Shown here: positions 33,385 through 44,187 of the stretch, piece by piece
Layout: the number at the start of each line of letters is the position of its first letter
Position numbering within the stretch: position 1 is the stretch's first letter
DNA from: Litchfieldella xinjiangensis
GTDB taxonomy: Bacteria; Pseudomonadota; Gammaproteobacteria; Pseudomonadales; Halomonadaceae
DNA length: 64,000 nt
Direction: 5' to 3'
NCBI RefSeq assembly: GCF_000759345.1
Contig: NZ_JPZL01000003.1
Coordinates: forward strand, 434,001-498,000
Notes under the pieces: generated by a model
The model's database searches: none
The model's input: only the letters and a program-made list of their open reading frames with translations
Told to the model about the DNA's origin: nothing
Translations under genes and position numbers: made by a program

Positions 33385-33417
33385 GGCGCGGCTCTCGCCG
33401 CGCCATATTTCGGTTTT
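33385..33417 (+). terminator. Terminator after the first EF-hand gene
   Basis: GGCGCGGC pairs with GCCGCGCC around TCTC, followed by ATATTTCGGTTTT. It separates the two paralogues into independent transcripts. Confidence 0.7.
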
Positions 33418-33571
33418 CAAGACTCATACTGAAAAAGCATGAGTTTAACTTCCAATATTTGATGAGCGTGCTGGAAATAACGGGCCAAGCTAGTTATTGA
33501 CTTTATGGCATCTTGCACTTGCCCTAATGTCCTCGCTCTCATATATGAAGTGCCGTCAGTAAGGAGAAATC

Positions 33572-34357
33572 ATGAAAAGGACAGCGATAGCCATTGCCGT
33601 AGGCATGTTCAGTGCCGGTATCGCAAGCGGCGCCGTGGCCCAGGACCAGCAGAGTCTCGAGCAGAGACTCATCGAGGCTGACCGTAACGAGGACGGTTAC
33701 CTGAGCGAGCAGGAAGCGGAAGATATATCCGAGCTGGATGAGGATACGTTTGACCAGGCTGATTCCGATGATGATGGCCGGCTGAGCCTGGATGAGTTCC
33801 TTACTGCCATGGACAGCCAAGGCAGCCAGCAGCAAGGCCAACAAGGCCAACAAGGCCAGCAACAGGGTAGCCAAGGCACGCAGGTCGATGTGCAGGAGAA
33901 GGGTGCGGAAATCAAGGTGACGACCGAAGCCCCGACGATCACCGTCGAGCAGCGGCAACCGAAGGTCACTGTGGAACAGCCGGAGCCGCAAGTGGAGATA
34001 GATCAGCCTGACCCTGAGGTCAATGTACAGCGGGGGCAGCCGAGCGTTCAGGTGAGCCAGCAGGAGCCGAATGTACAGGTCGACCAATCGGATCCGAATG
34101 TTCAGGTGAAGCAGCAGGACCCGGAGGTACAGGTTGATAAGCCCGACCCCAACGTCGATGTGCAGCAGGGCGAGCCGAATGTCCAAGTGGACCAGACGGA
34201 CCCTAATGTTCAAGTTGACCAACAGGATGCTAATGTACAGGTTGACCAGGCTGATCCCGAGGTCGACGTACAGCAGGGCGAGCCCGATGTATCGGTAGAA
34301 GATCAGGGTAATGCCGATGTGCAGGTCGAGCGCTCCGAAGAGCAATCGCAGCAATAA
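33572..34357 (+). CDS. Exported EF-hand protein with 14 nonapeptide repeats
   Basis: The product has 261 residues. The signal peptide MKRTAIAIAV... ends near AVAQDQ. EF-hand loops lie at 37-48 (DRNEDGYLSEQE) and 64-75 (DSDDDGRLSLDE). After a Gln/Gly linker (82-103) a strict nine-residue repeat of the form DPNVQVDQx runs from about 121 to 246: Pro at 121, 130, 139, 148, 157, 166, 175, 184, 193, 202, 211, 229 and 238, with Ala at 220. Alternating Val suggests a stacked beta structure. Unlike its paralogue it has no PRC-barrel. The AAGGAG site is well placed. No family covering the repeat is recognised. Confidence 0.85.
   Translation: MKRTAIAIAVGMFSAGIASGAVAQDQQSLEQRLIEADRNEDGYLSEQEAEDISELDEDTFDQADSDDDGRLSLDEFLTAMDSQGSQQQGQQGQQGQQQGSQGTQVDVQEKGAEIKVTTEAPTITVEQRQPKVTVEQPEPQVEIDQPDPEVNVQRGQPSVQVSQQEPNVQVDQSDPNVQVKQQDPEVQVDKPDPNVDVQQGEPNVQVDQTDPNVQVDQQDANVQVDQADPEVDVQQGEPDVSVEDQGNADVQVERSEEQSQQ
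33932..34309 (+). repeat. Fourteen 27-base repeat units in the second EF-hand gene
   Basis: The units encode the nine-residue repeat at residues 121-246. Codons vary between units, so selection acts on the protein pattern rather than recent DNA duplication of all units. Confidence 0.85.
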
Positions 34358-34385
34358 GCGTTACCGTAGAGCGTAGAGAAGGACG

Positions 34386-34415
34386 AAAAAGCCCGCCATA
34401 AGGCGGGCTTTTTTT
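34386..34415. terminator. Strong bidirectional terminator
   Basis: AAAAAGCCCGCC-ATAA-GGCGGGCTTTTTTT is a textbook intrinsic terminator in both directions, shared by the second EF-hand gene and typA. Confidence 0.93.
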
Positions 34416-34449
34416 CAGCTCGAGCGACTCAGTTCTTGCTGGTGCGCTC

Positions 34450-36279
34450 TCAGTTCTTGCTGGCTCGCTTGCGCTCGTTCTCGGTGAGGTGTTTCTTGCG
34501 CAGGCGAATATGGCTCGGCGTGACTTCGACCAGCTCGTCGTCGTCGAGGAATTCGATCGCCTGCTCCAGCGAGAAGCGTACTGGCGGGGTCAGCACGATG
34601 TTTTCATCGTTACCCGAAGCGCGCATGTTGTCGAGCTTCTTGCCCTTGGTGGGGTTGACCACCATGTCGTTGGCACGGTTGTTGATTCCCACCAGCATGC
34701 CTTCATAAACCTCGGTACCGTGATCGATGATGAGCTTGCCGCGCTCCTGCAGCGCATAGAGCGCGTAGGCCAGCGCCTTGCCGGGAACCATCGATACCAG
34801 CACGCCGTTGCGACGCTCGATCGATGCATCGGGCTTGAGCGGGCCGTAATGGTCGAAACGGCTGGTCAGGATGCCGGTACCCGAGGTCAGGGTCAGGAAC
34901 TGGCCACGGAAACCGATCAGCCCACGTGCGGGGATGATGAAGTCCAGGCGCACGCGGCCCTTTCCGTCGGGATTCATGTTGGTCAGTTCACCCTTGCGGT
35001 AGCCGAGCTCTTCCATGATCGCGCCCTGGTGCTGCTCCTCGCAGTCGATGATCACCTCTTCGTACGGCTCCTGCTTGGTGCCGTCGATTTCCTTGATGAT
35101 CACTTCGGGGCGGCCCACGGCCAGTTCGAAGCCTTCGCGACGCATGGTCTCGATCAACACCGAGAGGTGCAGTTCGCCACGCCCGGACACCTTGAACTTC
35201 TCAGGGGTCTCGCCCTGCTCGACACGCAGCGCCACGTTGTGGATCAACTCCTGGTCGAGACGATCCTTGATGTTGCGGCTGGTGACGTACTTGCCATCGC
35301 GACCGGCGAACGGGGAATCGTTGACCTGGAAGGTCATCGAGACGGTAGGCTCGTCCACCGACAGCGGCGGCAGCGCTTCGGGTGCCGCCGGGTCGCATAA
35401 CGTATCGGAGATCGACAGATCGTCGATACCGGTGATGCAGACGATGTCGCCCGCGGTGGCCTGTTCGGTCTGGACGCGATCCAGGCCCAGGTGGGTCATG
35501 ACCTGGCCGATCTTGCCCTTGCGGGTGGTGCCGTCGGTGTCGACCACGGTAATTTGCTGGTTGGGACGCACGGCGCCGCGCTTGATACGGCCCAGCCCGA
35601 TGACGCCCACGTAGCTGTTGTAGTCGAGTGCCGAGATCTGCATCTGGAACGGGCCATCGAGCACGACATTGGGCGGCTCGACGATGTCGACGATCGACTG
35701 GAACATCGGAGTCATGTCCTCGGCCAGCTCCTCCGGATCCATGCCGGCGATACCGTTGAGTGCCGAGCAGTAGATGATCGGGAAGTCGAGCTGATCGTCG
35801 GTCGCGCCGAGGTTGTCGAACAGATCGAAGATCTGGTCGATGACCCAGTCAGGACGCGCCCCGGGACGGTCGATCTTGTTGACCACCACGATCGGCTTGA
35901 GCCCCTGGGCAAACGCTTTCTGGGTCACGAAGCGGGTTTGCGGCATGGGGCCGTCGACCGCATCGACCAGCAGCAGAACGGAGTCGACCATCGACATCAC
36001 GCGCTCGACCTCGCCGCCGAAATCGGCGTGTCCAGGGGTGTCGACGATATTGATGTGATAGACCTCGTCGGAACCGGGAGCCTGCCATCGGATCGCTGTA
36101 TTCTTGGCCAGGATGGTGATGCCGCGTTCCTTTTCCTGGTCATTGGAATCCATGATTCGCTCCTGACCCTCGGCCTTGCGGTCCAGCGTACCGGACTGGC
36201 TCAAGAGCTTGTCGACCAGGGTGGTTTTACCATGGTCAACGTGGGCGATGATGGCGATATTACGAAGTTTCTCGATCAC
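34450..36279 (-). CDS. typA: Ribosome-associated GTPase TypA/BipA
   Basis: The product has 609 residues, the usual length. The N-terminal G domain has [30 protein letters not shown] and [10 protein letters not shown]. It is followed by EF-G-like domains II, III and V and the BipA-specific C-terminal domain (with [12 protein letters not shown]). It assists 50S ribosome assembly and stress adaptation. The start is a GTG at 36279 with AGGATC upstream. It is monocistronic and ends at a strong shared terminator. Confidence 0.97.
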   Translation of the reverse strand: MIEKLRNIAIIAHVDHGKTTLVDKLLSQSGTLDRKAEGQERIMDSNDQEKERGITILAKNTAIRWQAPGSDEVYHINIVDTPGHADFGGEVERVMSMVDSVLLLVDAVDGPMPQTRFVTQKAFAQGLKPIVVVNKIDRPGARPDWVIDQIFDLFDNLGATDDQLDFPIIYCSALNGIAGMDPEELAEDMTPMFQSIVDIVEPPNVVLDGPFQMQISALDYNSYVGVIGLGRIKRGAVRPNQQITVVDTDGTTRKGKIGQVMTHLGLDRVQTEQATAGDIVCITGIDDLSISDTLCDPAAPEALPPLSVDEPTVSMTFQVNDSPFAGRDGKYVTSRNIKDRLDQELIHNVALRVEQGETPEKFKVSGRGELHLSVLIETMRREGFELAVGRPEVIIKEIDGTKQEPYEEVIIDCEEQHQGAIMEELGYRKGELTNMNPDGKGRVRLDFIIPARGLIGFRGQFLTLTSGTGILTSRFDHYGPLKPDASIERRNGVLVSMVPGKALAYALYALQERGKLIIDHGTEVYEGMLVGINNRANDMVVNPTKGKKLDNMRASGNDENIVLTPPVRFSLEQAIEFLDDDELVEVTPSHIRLRKKHLTENERKRASKN

Positions 36280-36349
36280 GACGGGATCCTGCAGTCAAAA
36301 GTGGGGCGCATTATAGGGGCTGGGCCATGACGGCTACCAGCTTTGTCGA

Positions 36350-36387
36350 ACAAAAAATAGCCAATCCCGCGTCAGTGTACGCGGGAT
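36350..36387 (-). terminator. Terminator of the deacetylase/glycosyltransferase-like genes
   Basis: On the minus strand ATCCCGCGT pairs with ACGCGGGAT around six bases and is followed by a run of six T residues. Confidence 0.8.
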
Positions 36388-36434
36388 CAATTGGTTACGG
36401 CGTTGGATCAACGATCGATAGTTGAGTTCCGTGG

Positions 36435-37424
36435 TCAGGAAAAGCCCAGCATCCAATCGAAGAGACGCCCGGGACTGTTGGCCACCGGTTGGCTAATGGG
36501 AATACGCGGCAGGGCCAGGGGGGCGTCCCGCTGGCTCAGCCAGCCCCCGGCACCGGCCAGGGCCAGTTGAACCCCACAGCGGCTCGCAAGCTGTTTCAGG
36601 CGAGGTGACGGCTGAGCATCGGGATAGGCGAAGGCCTCGAGGGGCTCGCGACACAGGCGGCGCAGGTCGCTGCGCGAACGGCGTATATGCCAGCATACCC
36701 GCTCGTCGGACAGGGGTTCGAGACGCTCCGGCAATACACCGTGGGCGCCGAAGCGAATCAGGCCGCCATGCTCCAGGCGCCGCAGGGTAAAGGGATCGAT
36801 ACCGTGCGGAGGGAGACCAAGCTGGCCGTGCAGTGCGTCGGCAACCCGGTTGAGCGTCTGCGGACAGTGACCTTCCAGGACCTGCAAATATCGGCGTAGG
36901 GCATGGCTGTAGGCTTCGTCGGGATGCGCCGGAGGCATGGGGGGCAGGGGCAGGCCGGCGTCTCCCAATGCGTCGCGGGTCCATTCGGGATGTTGGCGTG
37001 TCCATAGCGACTCCCCGATGACCTCCCACCAGAAGCCGCGAGGGCGATTGAGTAGCCCCGTGGTGACGAAGATGCTGGCGGGCAGGGCATAGTGCTCAAG
37101 GATCGGCGCGGCGACCTCGGCGTTGTCGCGCCAGCCATCGTCGAAGGTCAACGCAATCGCGGCACGTGGGTCGCGATGGGGTTTCAGCGCCGTATCCAGG
37201 CTCACGATACGGGCCACTTCACTCACGCTCATCAGCAGATGATCAAAGCTCTGCGGCCCCAGGCAATACGGCGCTCGATGTGGCAGGCGGGCGGCCTCTT
37301 CGTCCTCGATGACCCGATGCAGCATGAGGATGGCGCTACGCCCACGCAAGGGCTCGGCCTGGCTGCGGCGCCAGTGGCCACGCAGTCGTTGAGCGATATC
37401 ACGTGCCAGACCGAAACCGTTCAT
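36435..37424 (-). CDS. Polysaccharide deacetylase (NodB-like)
   Basis: The product has 329 residues. ILMLHRVIEDEE opens the catalytic domain, ALTFDDGWRDN is the NodB motif 1 with the metal and catalytic Asp residues, and FGAHGVLPERLEPLSDE takes the place of the usual H-x3-[ST]-H motif 2 (normally GAHTVTHP-like); FAYPDAQPS corresponds to the conserved FAYP motif. It probably deacetylates an N-acetylated surface glycan. There is no signal peptide. It lies 97 bases after a glycosyltransferase-like gene on the same strand and is probably cotranscribed with it. Confidence 0.85.
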   Translation of the reverse strand: MNGFGLARDIAQRLRGHWRRSQAEPLRGRSAILMLHRVIEDEEAARLPHRAPYCLGPQSFDHLLMSVSEVARIVSLDTALKPHRDPRAAIALTFDDGWRDNAEVAAPILEHYALPASIFVTTGLLNRPRGFWWEVIGESLWTRQHPEWTRDALGDAGLPLPPMPPAHPDEAYSHALRRYLQVLEGHCPQTLNRVADALHGQLGLPPHGIDPFTLRRLEHGGLIRFGAHGVLPERLEPLSDERVCWHIRRSRSDLRRLCREPLEAFAYPDAQPSPRLKQLASRCGVQLALAGAGGWLSQRDAPLALPRIPISQPVANSPGRLFDWMLGFS

Positions 37425-37521
37425 GAAGTGTCTCCCGGCGGAGCTATCTGCAAATTATATGTCCTTCTCGGATCCCCTGCACAATAGGATGAGGGAGGTT
37501 GGGCCGGGGCGGGCCGCCTCC

Positions 37522-38082
37522 CTATGATCTCAATGAAATCTGGGAAAAAGGCACTTCCAGAACCCTGGCCTGACATGCCCGCAAGCGATGCACCAGGTCG
37601 TCCCCCGCTGCTTCGTCGAGCAGGGGATCGAAGCCGCCGATTCGCTCGAACCACTCGCGATGGACACACAACGTCCCCGCCGGGGGGCGCTGCCGCCATA
37701 AGTGTATCAGGCTGCAGGACAAGGGCGGCACGCGGGGCAGGAACAGCACGGCATCCCAATGCTGGCCGCGCAATAGCAAATCGGCGCTGGCCAGCCAGCC
37801 GTCGGCAAGGCGGGCGCGAGGCGCCGGGAAGACCAATGTCTCGCCTGGGTTGCGATGCACCGCTTCGTTACTGCGGGCGCCGACAGAGGGGCATGGAATT
37901 GTCTCGAAGCGCGCCCCGTAACGCTTGCTGAGGCTATACAGGCGGGGGCTGGCGGCATCGGCAACGACATGCACTTCCACACGGCCGGGAAAGCGCCGGA
38001 TGGCAGTATCAAGTGTGGCCAGGCAGCGCGGCAGGCGGGAGGCCATCAGGCGCGTATCGACTACGATGCAGTAGGCATTCAT
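37522..38082 (-). CDS. Short glycosyltransferase family 2-like protein
   Basis: The product has 186 residues. It starts MNAYCIVVDTRLMASRLPRCL. VEVHVVADAASPRLY, VGARSNEAVHRNPGETLVF and a late EWFERIGGFDPLLDEAAGDDLVHRLRA follow the GT-A (family 2) layout, with the last motif matching the acceptor ED/GGFD region. The DXD site is not obvious, and the protein is shorter than most GT2 enzymes, so it may be a minimal or inactive member. Context with a polysaccharide deacetylase supports a role in surface glycans. Confidence 0.65.
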   Translation of the reverse strand: MNAYCIVVDTRLMASRLPRCLATLDTAIRRFPGRVEVHVVADAASPRLYSLSKRYGARFETIPCPSVGARSNEAVHRNPGETLVFPAPRARLADGWLASADLLLRGQHWDAVLFLPRVPPLSCSLIHLWRQRPPAGTLCVHREWFERIGGFDPLLDEAAGDDLVHRLRACQARVLEVPFSQISLRS

Positions 38083-38347
38083 CGAGGAAAGGTCTCTCGA
38101 GGCTAGCCAGTGCCACGCTTTCCAGTGGGCAGTGGATTTTGCGATAGAAGGGCCGGGCAGGTAGCGCAGTCGGGCCGCGCGGCTTCAGGCCATGTAATGA
38201 AGGGTAGTCTTGGATTACATAAAGTAGCAATTGACGGACCGCCTGATTTTTCTGGTATCTCCGCTTGTCATCTATCCCTTTTTACAATGGCGATCTCGCT
38301 AAATGTCATGGCACTGGCCGTCTTTGCCACATGGTGGCGCAGTGCTT

Positions 38348-38364
38348 TGCACCATTAAAGTGCA
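38348..38364 (+). promoter_or_regulatory. NtrC binding site upstream of glnA
   Basis: TGCACCATTAAAGTGCA is a 17-base dyad with the TGCAC-N7-GTGCA form of NtrC enhancers. It lies about 150 bases before the sigma54 promoter, a normal enhancer distance. Confidence 0.8.
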
Positions 38365-38515
38365 AAACCGGGAAATAAAGCGCGGATATGGTGCATGGTG
38401 GCGGGTCACTGGGCGCCCCCGCCTAGGTTCGTCTGGCCGGCTCACTTTCAATTAAGACAGGAAAGTTATTACAAATCATGAGGTTATGTTGCGCTTGCAA
38501 GAAAATGCGCCATTT

Positions 38516-38531
38516 TGGCACGCTGTCTGCA
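38516..38531 (+). promoter_or_regulatory. Sigma54 promoter of glnA
   Basis: TGGCACGCTGTCTGCA matches the -24/-12 consensus TGGCACG-N4-TTGCA with one change. Transcription would start near 38543, leaving a leader of about 120 bases. Confidence 0.82.
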
Positions 38532-38664
38532 TTGCACTCTACAGAGTCATTACCCCCTTAACGTCGTCATGGCTGACGTGGGCAAGTCGCCCCGGGCATG
38601 CTACAAACGACGCGGGATACTCAACGCCAACGAGACGAGCCATCGCTCACTAGTGGAGGACAGC

Positions 38665-40071
38665 ATGTCTGAGAAGACCCTCGCCCTTATCGAAGAACAT
38701 GACATCAAGTGGATCGACCTGCGCTTTACCGACACCAAGGGTAAGGAACAGCATGTCACCATCCCGTCCAGCGCCGTCGACGAGGAGTTCTTCGAGAACG
38801 GACAGATGTTCGATGGTTCCTCCATCTCCGGCTGGAAAGGCATCAACGAATCCGACATGATCCTGCGCCCCGAAGACGGGACCGCGTTCCTCGATCCGTT
38901 CACCGAAGACGCCACCCTGGTACTGCGCTGCGACATCATCGAGCCGGCCACCATGCAGGGCTACGAGCGCGACCCGCGCTCCATCGCCAAGCGTGCCGAA
39001 GCCTACCTGCAGTCCACCGGCCTGGGCGATACCGCCTTCTTCGGTCCGGAGCCTGAATTTTTCATCTTCGACGAAGTGCATTGGAAAGCCGATATCGAAG
39101 GCGCCATGTACAAGATCTCTTCCGAAGAGGGTGCCTGGTCCACCGATCGCAAGATCGAAGGTGGCAACCTGGCCCACCGTCCGCGAGTCAAGGGCGGCTA
39201 CTTCCCGGTACCGCCGGTGGATAGCTTCCATGACATCCGTAGCGCGATGTGTAACACCCTGGAAGCGATCGGCCAGAGCGTCGAAGTGCACCACCATGAG
39301 GTGGCGAATGCCGGGCAGAACGAAATCGGCGTCAAGTTCAACACGCTGGTGAAGAAGGCCGACGAAGTTCAGGAAATGAAGTACGTGATCCACAATGTGG
39401 CCCACGCGTACGGCAAGACCGCGACCTTCATGCCCAAGCCGCTGGTCGGCGACAACGGTTCCGGCATGCACGTTCACCAGTCGTTCTGGAAGGATGGCGA
39501 GAACCAGTTCGCGGGTGACGAGTATGCAGGCCTCTCCGAGACAGCGCTGTACTACATCGGTGGTGTCATCAAGCACGCCCGTGCCCTGAACGCTTTCACG
39601 AACGCGTCCACCAACTCCTATAAGCGCCTGGTGCCGGGCTTCGAGGCGCCGGTCATGCTGGCCTACAGTGCCCGCAACCGCTCCGCCTCCATCCGTATTC
39701 CGTACACCGCCAGCCCCAAGGGCAAGCGCGTCGAGTGTCGCTTCCCCGACCCGACTGCCAACCCCTACCTGGCTTTCGCCGCTCTGCTGATGGCGGGTAT
39801 CGACGGCATCAAGAACAAGATCCATCCTGGCGATGCCATGGACAAGAACCTGTACGACCTGCCGCCGGAAGAAGGCAAGCTGGTGCCGACGGTCGCCAGC
39901 AGCCTCGACCAGGCGCTGGAAGCCCTCGACAAGGATCGTGCGTTCCTGACCGAAGGCGGTGTGTTCACCGACGACATGATCGATGCCTACATCGAGCTGA
40001 TGGGTGAAGATGTCGAGCGTCTGCGCATGACCACGCATCCGATCGAGTTCGACATGTACTACAGCTGCTAA
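38665..40071 (+). CDS. glnA: Glutamine synthetase type I
   Basis: The product has 468 residues from the ATG at 38665 (TGGAGGAC upstream). It condenses ammonia and glutamate in the cytoplasm. [17 protein letters not shown] is the N-terminal signature, [10 protein letters not shown]-like [16 protein letters not shown] the ATP/glutamate region, and [10 protein letters not shown] carries the adenylylation tyrosine Tyr397, as in the GSI-beta dodecamer regulated by GlnE. It is driven by the NtrC/sigma54 promoter above and ended by a strong terminator; the glnL-glnG pair follows after one gene. Confidence 0.97.
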   Translation: MSEKTLALIEEHDIKWIDLRFTDTKGKEQHVTIPSSAVDEEFFENGQMFDGSSISGWKGINESDMILRPEDGTAFLDPFTEDATLVLRCDIIEPATMQGYERDPRSIAKRAEAYLQSTGLGDTAFFGPEPEFFIFDEVHWKADIEGAMYKISSEEGAWSTDRKIEGGNLAHRPRVKGGYFPVPPVDSFHDIRSAMCNTLEAIGQSVEVHHHEVANAGQNEIGVKFNTLVKKADEVQEMKYVIHNVAHAYGKTATFMPKPLVGDNGSGMHVHQSFWKDGENQFAGDEYAGLSETALYYIGGVIKHARALNAFTNASTNSYKRLVPGFEAPVMLAYSARNRSASIRIPYTASPKGKRVECRFPDPTANPYLAFAALLMAGIDGIKNKIHPGDAMDKNLYDLPPEEGKLVPTVASSLDQALEALDKDRAFLTEGGVFTDDMIDAYIELMGEDVERLRMTTHPIEFDMYYSC

Positions 40072-40107
40072 GCGCTTCTTGCAGCGGACGTTCTCGCTGC
40101 GACAGAA

Positions 40108-40141
40108 GGGGTGCCACCATCGGTGGCGCCCCTTTTTTTAT
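40108..40141 (+). terminator. Terminator after glnA
   Basis: GGGGTGCCACC pairs with GGTGGCGCCCC and is followed by seven T residues. Confidence 0.92.
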
Positions 40142-40197
40142 TTTGCAGTACACTGGCATTCGAATCCGGAAACGCTTCCGCGCACAGAGGAATGGCG

Positions 40198-40770
40198 ATG
40201 ACGTGGCGTCTTGTCTTATTCACCCTGGGACTCTGCCTGCCCCTTGCCAGTCTGGCGGCGACGGTCTATCGCAGTACCGATGCACAGGGGAATGTGGTCT
40301 TCACGGACCAGCCCGGCCAGGGGCGCGAGCGCATCGAACTGCCGGCGGTGACGGTGGTTCCGGCCCCCAGGGCGACGCCTCCATCGGCGGCCACCCAGGC
40401 AGATGCCGGCCAGGACAATGCGGCGTCGCCGGCCAATTCCGGCTCGCCATTCATGCCGTATTCGCGTTTTCGGATCGTCTCGCCGCAGGACGAGGCCACC
40501 GTGCCCACAGGCCAGGCAGGCAACGTTCAGGTACAACTGGGTGTCGACCCCCCATTGCGCGAAGACCACCGGGTGCGCCTGCTTGTGGATGGAAGCATCA
40601 GCCAATCGGCGATGCACACGGCCGCGTTCATGCTCACCAATCTGGCGCGAGGTGAGCACGTCCTCGAGGCGGAACTGCTCGATGCCTCTGGCGAGGTGCG
40701 CCACCGCAGTGCGCCGGTGACTCTCCATGTCCAACGCGCCAGCGTCAACCTGCCTCAGAATCCCAACTAG
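40198..40770 (+). CDS. DUF4124 domain exported protein between glnA and glnL
   Basis: The product has 190 residues from the second ATG of a closely spaced pair (40198, spaced 6 bases from AGAGG). A signal peptide ends near LASLAATV. A DUF4124 domain follows (YRSTDAQGNVVFTDQPGQG), then a Pro/Ala linker and a beta-rich C-terminal domain (FRIVSPQDEATVPTGQAGNV and onward) resembling an Ig-like fold. Genes of this type often sit at this spot in gammaproteobacterial nitrogen loci; the function is unknown. Confidence 0.82.
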   Translation: MTWRLVLFTLGLCLPLASLAATVYRSTDAQGNVVFTDQPGQGRERIELPAVTVVPAPRATPPSAATQADAGQDNAASPANSGSPFMPYSRFRIVSPQDEATVPTGQAGNVQVQLGVDPPLREDHRVRLLVDGSISQSAMHTAAFMLTNLARGEHVLEAELLDASGEVRHRSAPVTLHVQRASVNLPQNPN

Positions 40771-40845
40771 TCGGAGCGCGTTCTCGCGTTCGTTCCTGCT
40801 CATTGCGCCACGATGCGCCATTGTAATAGTCACCCGGCGGTGCAA

Positions 40846-40862
40846 TGCACTAAATTGGTGCG
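40846..40862 (+). promoter_or_regulatory. NtrC binding site upstream of glnL
   Basis: TGCACTAAATTGGTGCG matches the NtrC consensus TGCACTA-N5-GGTGCA with one end mismatch. It lies about 60 bases before the sigma54 promoter. Confidence 0.8.
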
Positions 40863-40913
40863 CAAGAGAAAGGCGCCAGGCCTGAAATCCCGATGAATAC
40901 GTGAGTCCCTGGC

Positions 40914-40929
40914 TGGCGCGCTTTTTGCA
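40914..40929 (+). promoter_or_regulatory. Sigma54 promoter of glnL-glnG
   Basis: TGGCGCGCTTTTTGCA matches TGGCACG-N4-TTGCA with one change at the fifth base. With the adjacent NtrC site it makes glnLG autoregulated by NtrC. Confidence 0.83.
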
Positions 40930-40964
40930 CAGCAGTAGTGAATGCGACCTAACCGGGATGCACC

Positions 40965-42008
40965 ATGTATCAACGTTTGATCGAACACCTGACCACTGCG
41001 GTGTTGCTGCTGGATGGTGCCCTGCGGGTGCGCTGGCTGAATCCCGCCGCTGAAGCGCTGCTGGCCGTGAGTCTCGGCCGGGTGCAGGGCTCGTGTCTCG
41101 AGTGCCTCGCTGGGGTCAACGGTGAAGTGGCCGATGTCTTGACCAAGGCACGCGTCGAATTTCATCCGTTCACTCAGCGTGAGGCGGTACTGCGACTTTC
41201 CAGTGGCGACACGATCACGGTGGATTTCACCGTGACACCCCTGTCCGACGATGAGCTGCTGCTCGAAATCGAGCCACGCGACCGCTTGCTGCGTATTTCC
41301 CGCGAGGAGGCGCTGATCGCTCGTCAGGAAACCATCAAGGTGTTGTCCCGTGGTTTGGCGCATGAGGTCAAGAATCCGCTGGGAGGCATACGCGGTGCCG
41401 CGCAACTGCTCGAGCGCGACCTGCCCGATCCGCAACTGGCGGAATTCACCCGCATCATCGTCGAGGAAGCCGATCGCCTTCGCGATCTGGTCGATCGCAT
41501 GCTCGGCCCCAACCAGCCCGAACGCCACACGCCGTTGAATATTCACAAAGTGCTGGAGCGTGTACGTACCTTGCTGCTGGCCGAGCAGCCGCTGGTCAGC
41601 ATCCAGCGCGACTACGATCCCAGCCTGCCGGAGCCGATCGGCGACGAGGCACAACTGATCCAGGCAGTGTTGAACGTGGCGCGCAATGCCGTCGAGGCAA
41701 TGTCGGAAAGCGCGACGGCCGATCCGCAACTGACGCTACGCACCCGGGCGCGGCGGCAATTCACGCTGGGGGCCGAGCGCCACCGCCTGGTGTGTGAAGT
41801 GGCCATCATCGACAACGGCCCGGGGATTCCTCCGCAGCTGCGTGAAACCCTGTTCTATCCCATGGTCTCGGGGCGCGCCGAAGGGAGTGGCCTGGGGCTT
41901 TCCATTGCCCAATCGATTCTGCATCAACATCAAGGACTGATCGAATGCGACTCCGAGCCTGGAAGGACCGAGTTCCGCCTCTTGATGCCGCTGGATGCCG
42001 CTTCATGA
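40965..42008 (+). CDS. glnL: Nitrogen regulation sensor kinase NtrB
   Basis: The product is a 347-residue soluble kinase. It has an N-terminal PAS domain (about 1-110), the phosphoacceptor motif LSRGLAHEVKNPLGGIRGAAQ in the HisKA domain (His near 131), and the ATPase domain with NVARNAVEAM (N box), DNGPGIP (G1) and GSGLGLSIAQSI (G2). With PII protein it phosphorylates or dephosphorylates NtrC according to nitrogen status. It is driven by its own sigma54 promoter and NtrC site. Confidence 0.96.
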   Translation: MYQRLIEHLTTAVLLLDGALRVRWLNPAAEALLAVSLGRVQGSCLECLAGVNGEVADVLTKARVEFHPFTQREAVLRLSSGDTITVDFTVTPLSDDELLLEIEPRDRLLRISREEALIARQETIKVLSRGLAHEVKNPLGGIRGAAQLLERDLPDPQLAEFTRIIVEEADRLRDLVDRMLGPNQPERHTPLNIHKVLERVRTLLLAEQPLVSIQRDYDPSLPEPIGDEAQLIQAVLNVARNAVEAMSESATADPQLTLRTRARRQFTLGAERHRLVCEVAIIDNGPGIPPQLRETLFYPMVSGRAEGSGLGLSIAQSILHQHQGLIECDSEPGRTEFRLLMPLDAAS

Positions 42009-42069
42009 CACTCAGCTTACCGACAACGATCCATGGCGCCGCAGGCGGCGCAGATTGCAGGAGGCCGTT

Positions 42070-43479
<1,410 letters not shown>

Positions 43480-43541
43480 GGCCGGGAGGGAGCCAAGGTG
43501 CGCGCCCCTCTGTTGAACCTGAGGTCATCCTCGCTTCACTC

Positions 43542-43950
43542 ATGCAGGGCTTCGCCGTGGTAACCGAGCCCCAGCATCTGTTGCTGGCGCTGATCGGCTG
43601 TGCCATCGGCACGTTGATCGGGGCCCTGCCAGGGTTGGGACCGGTCAATGGCGTAGCCTTGATTATCCCCTGTCGTTCGATTTCGACCTGGCACCCACGG
43701 CGGCGTTGATCGTATTGGGTAATGTCTATTACAGGTGCATGTACGGCGGACGCATCAGTTTGATCGTGCTCAATATCCCCAGCGATGAGCCGGCCATGAT
43801 GACTACGCTGGATGGCTACCCCATTGCCCTAAAGGGCCGGGGCGGCGAGGCGCTGGGTCTCTGCCGTGGCCTCGCTTGTGGGCGCTACGGTGGCCGCAAT
43901 CGGCCTAGCCTTGTTCGCGCCGCTGCTGCTTGGTGGGGACTGTTTGCCAT
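43542..43950 (+). pseudogene. Decayed, truncated tctA (tricarboxylate transporter)
   Basis: The first 43 codons (MQGFAVVTEPQHLLLALIGC onward, ending GLGPVNGVALIIP) match the N-terminus of TctA, the large membrane subunit of tripartite tricarboxylate transporters. A frameshift near 43670 is followed by matching sequence in another frame (GGRISLIVLNIPSDEPAMMT, TLDGYPIALKGRGGEALGL). A second shift near 43860 leads to VASLVGATVAAIGLALFAPL, after which homology stops. About 130 of roughly 500 residues remain. TctB and TctC are absent. It is a relic left by deletion. Confidence 0.8.
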
Positions 43951-44096
43951 TTCAGAATTGCCTGATCCTCCTCGAGGATACTCGGCATCACGATAAGCCG
44001 GCCCGGGCCACATTGTTCCCTTTACCTCTCCTTCATGGCTCGCCTTTCGGGTCTGTTCTTGTGCGCTAGCCGCTTCGCCTGGCTGCGCTCCATTCC

Positions 44097-44110
44097 TTGA
44101 CCGGGGTCAA
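44097..44110 (+). promoter_or_regulatory. FNR/DNR/NnrR-type box upstream of nirK
   Basis: TTGACCGGGGTCAA is a perfect dyad of the CRP/FNR family form TTGAY-N4-RTCAA. It lies about 84 bases before the nirK start; candidate -10 elements are CATAAT (44125) or TACTTT (44133). Low oxygen or nitric oxide control is inferred. Confidence 0.75.
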
Positions 44111-44187
44111 GTTAAAGATTCATCCATAATGCTACTTTTAGCGTGTCAACGAGACATAACGAAGGTTCCTCACGAGGGGATACGACA

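Larger units (their letters stand above)
38083..38664. other. Long regulatory region upstream of glnA
   Basis: These 582 bases have no supported gene apart from an in-frame upstream extension of glnA (from 38515) that would read through the sigma54 promoter. They hold an NtrC box (38348-38364), a second partial GGTGCA site near 38390, and a sigma54 promoter (38516-38531). The left part must contain the promoter of the minus-strand glycosyltransferase-like gene. Confidence 0.7.

Noticed and set aside
38650-40038. Long antisense open frame (462 codons) opposite glnA
   Set aside because: Typical shadow of a G+C-rich gene with strong codon bias; no ribosome site or known domain, while glnA is certain.
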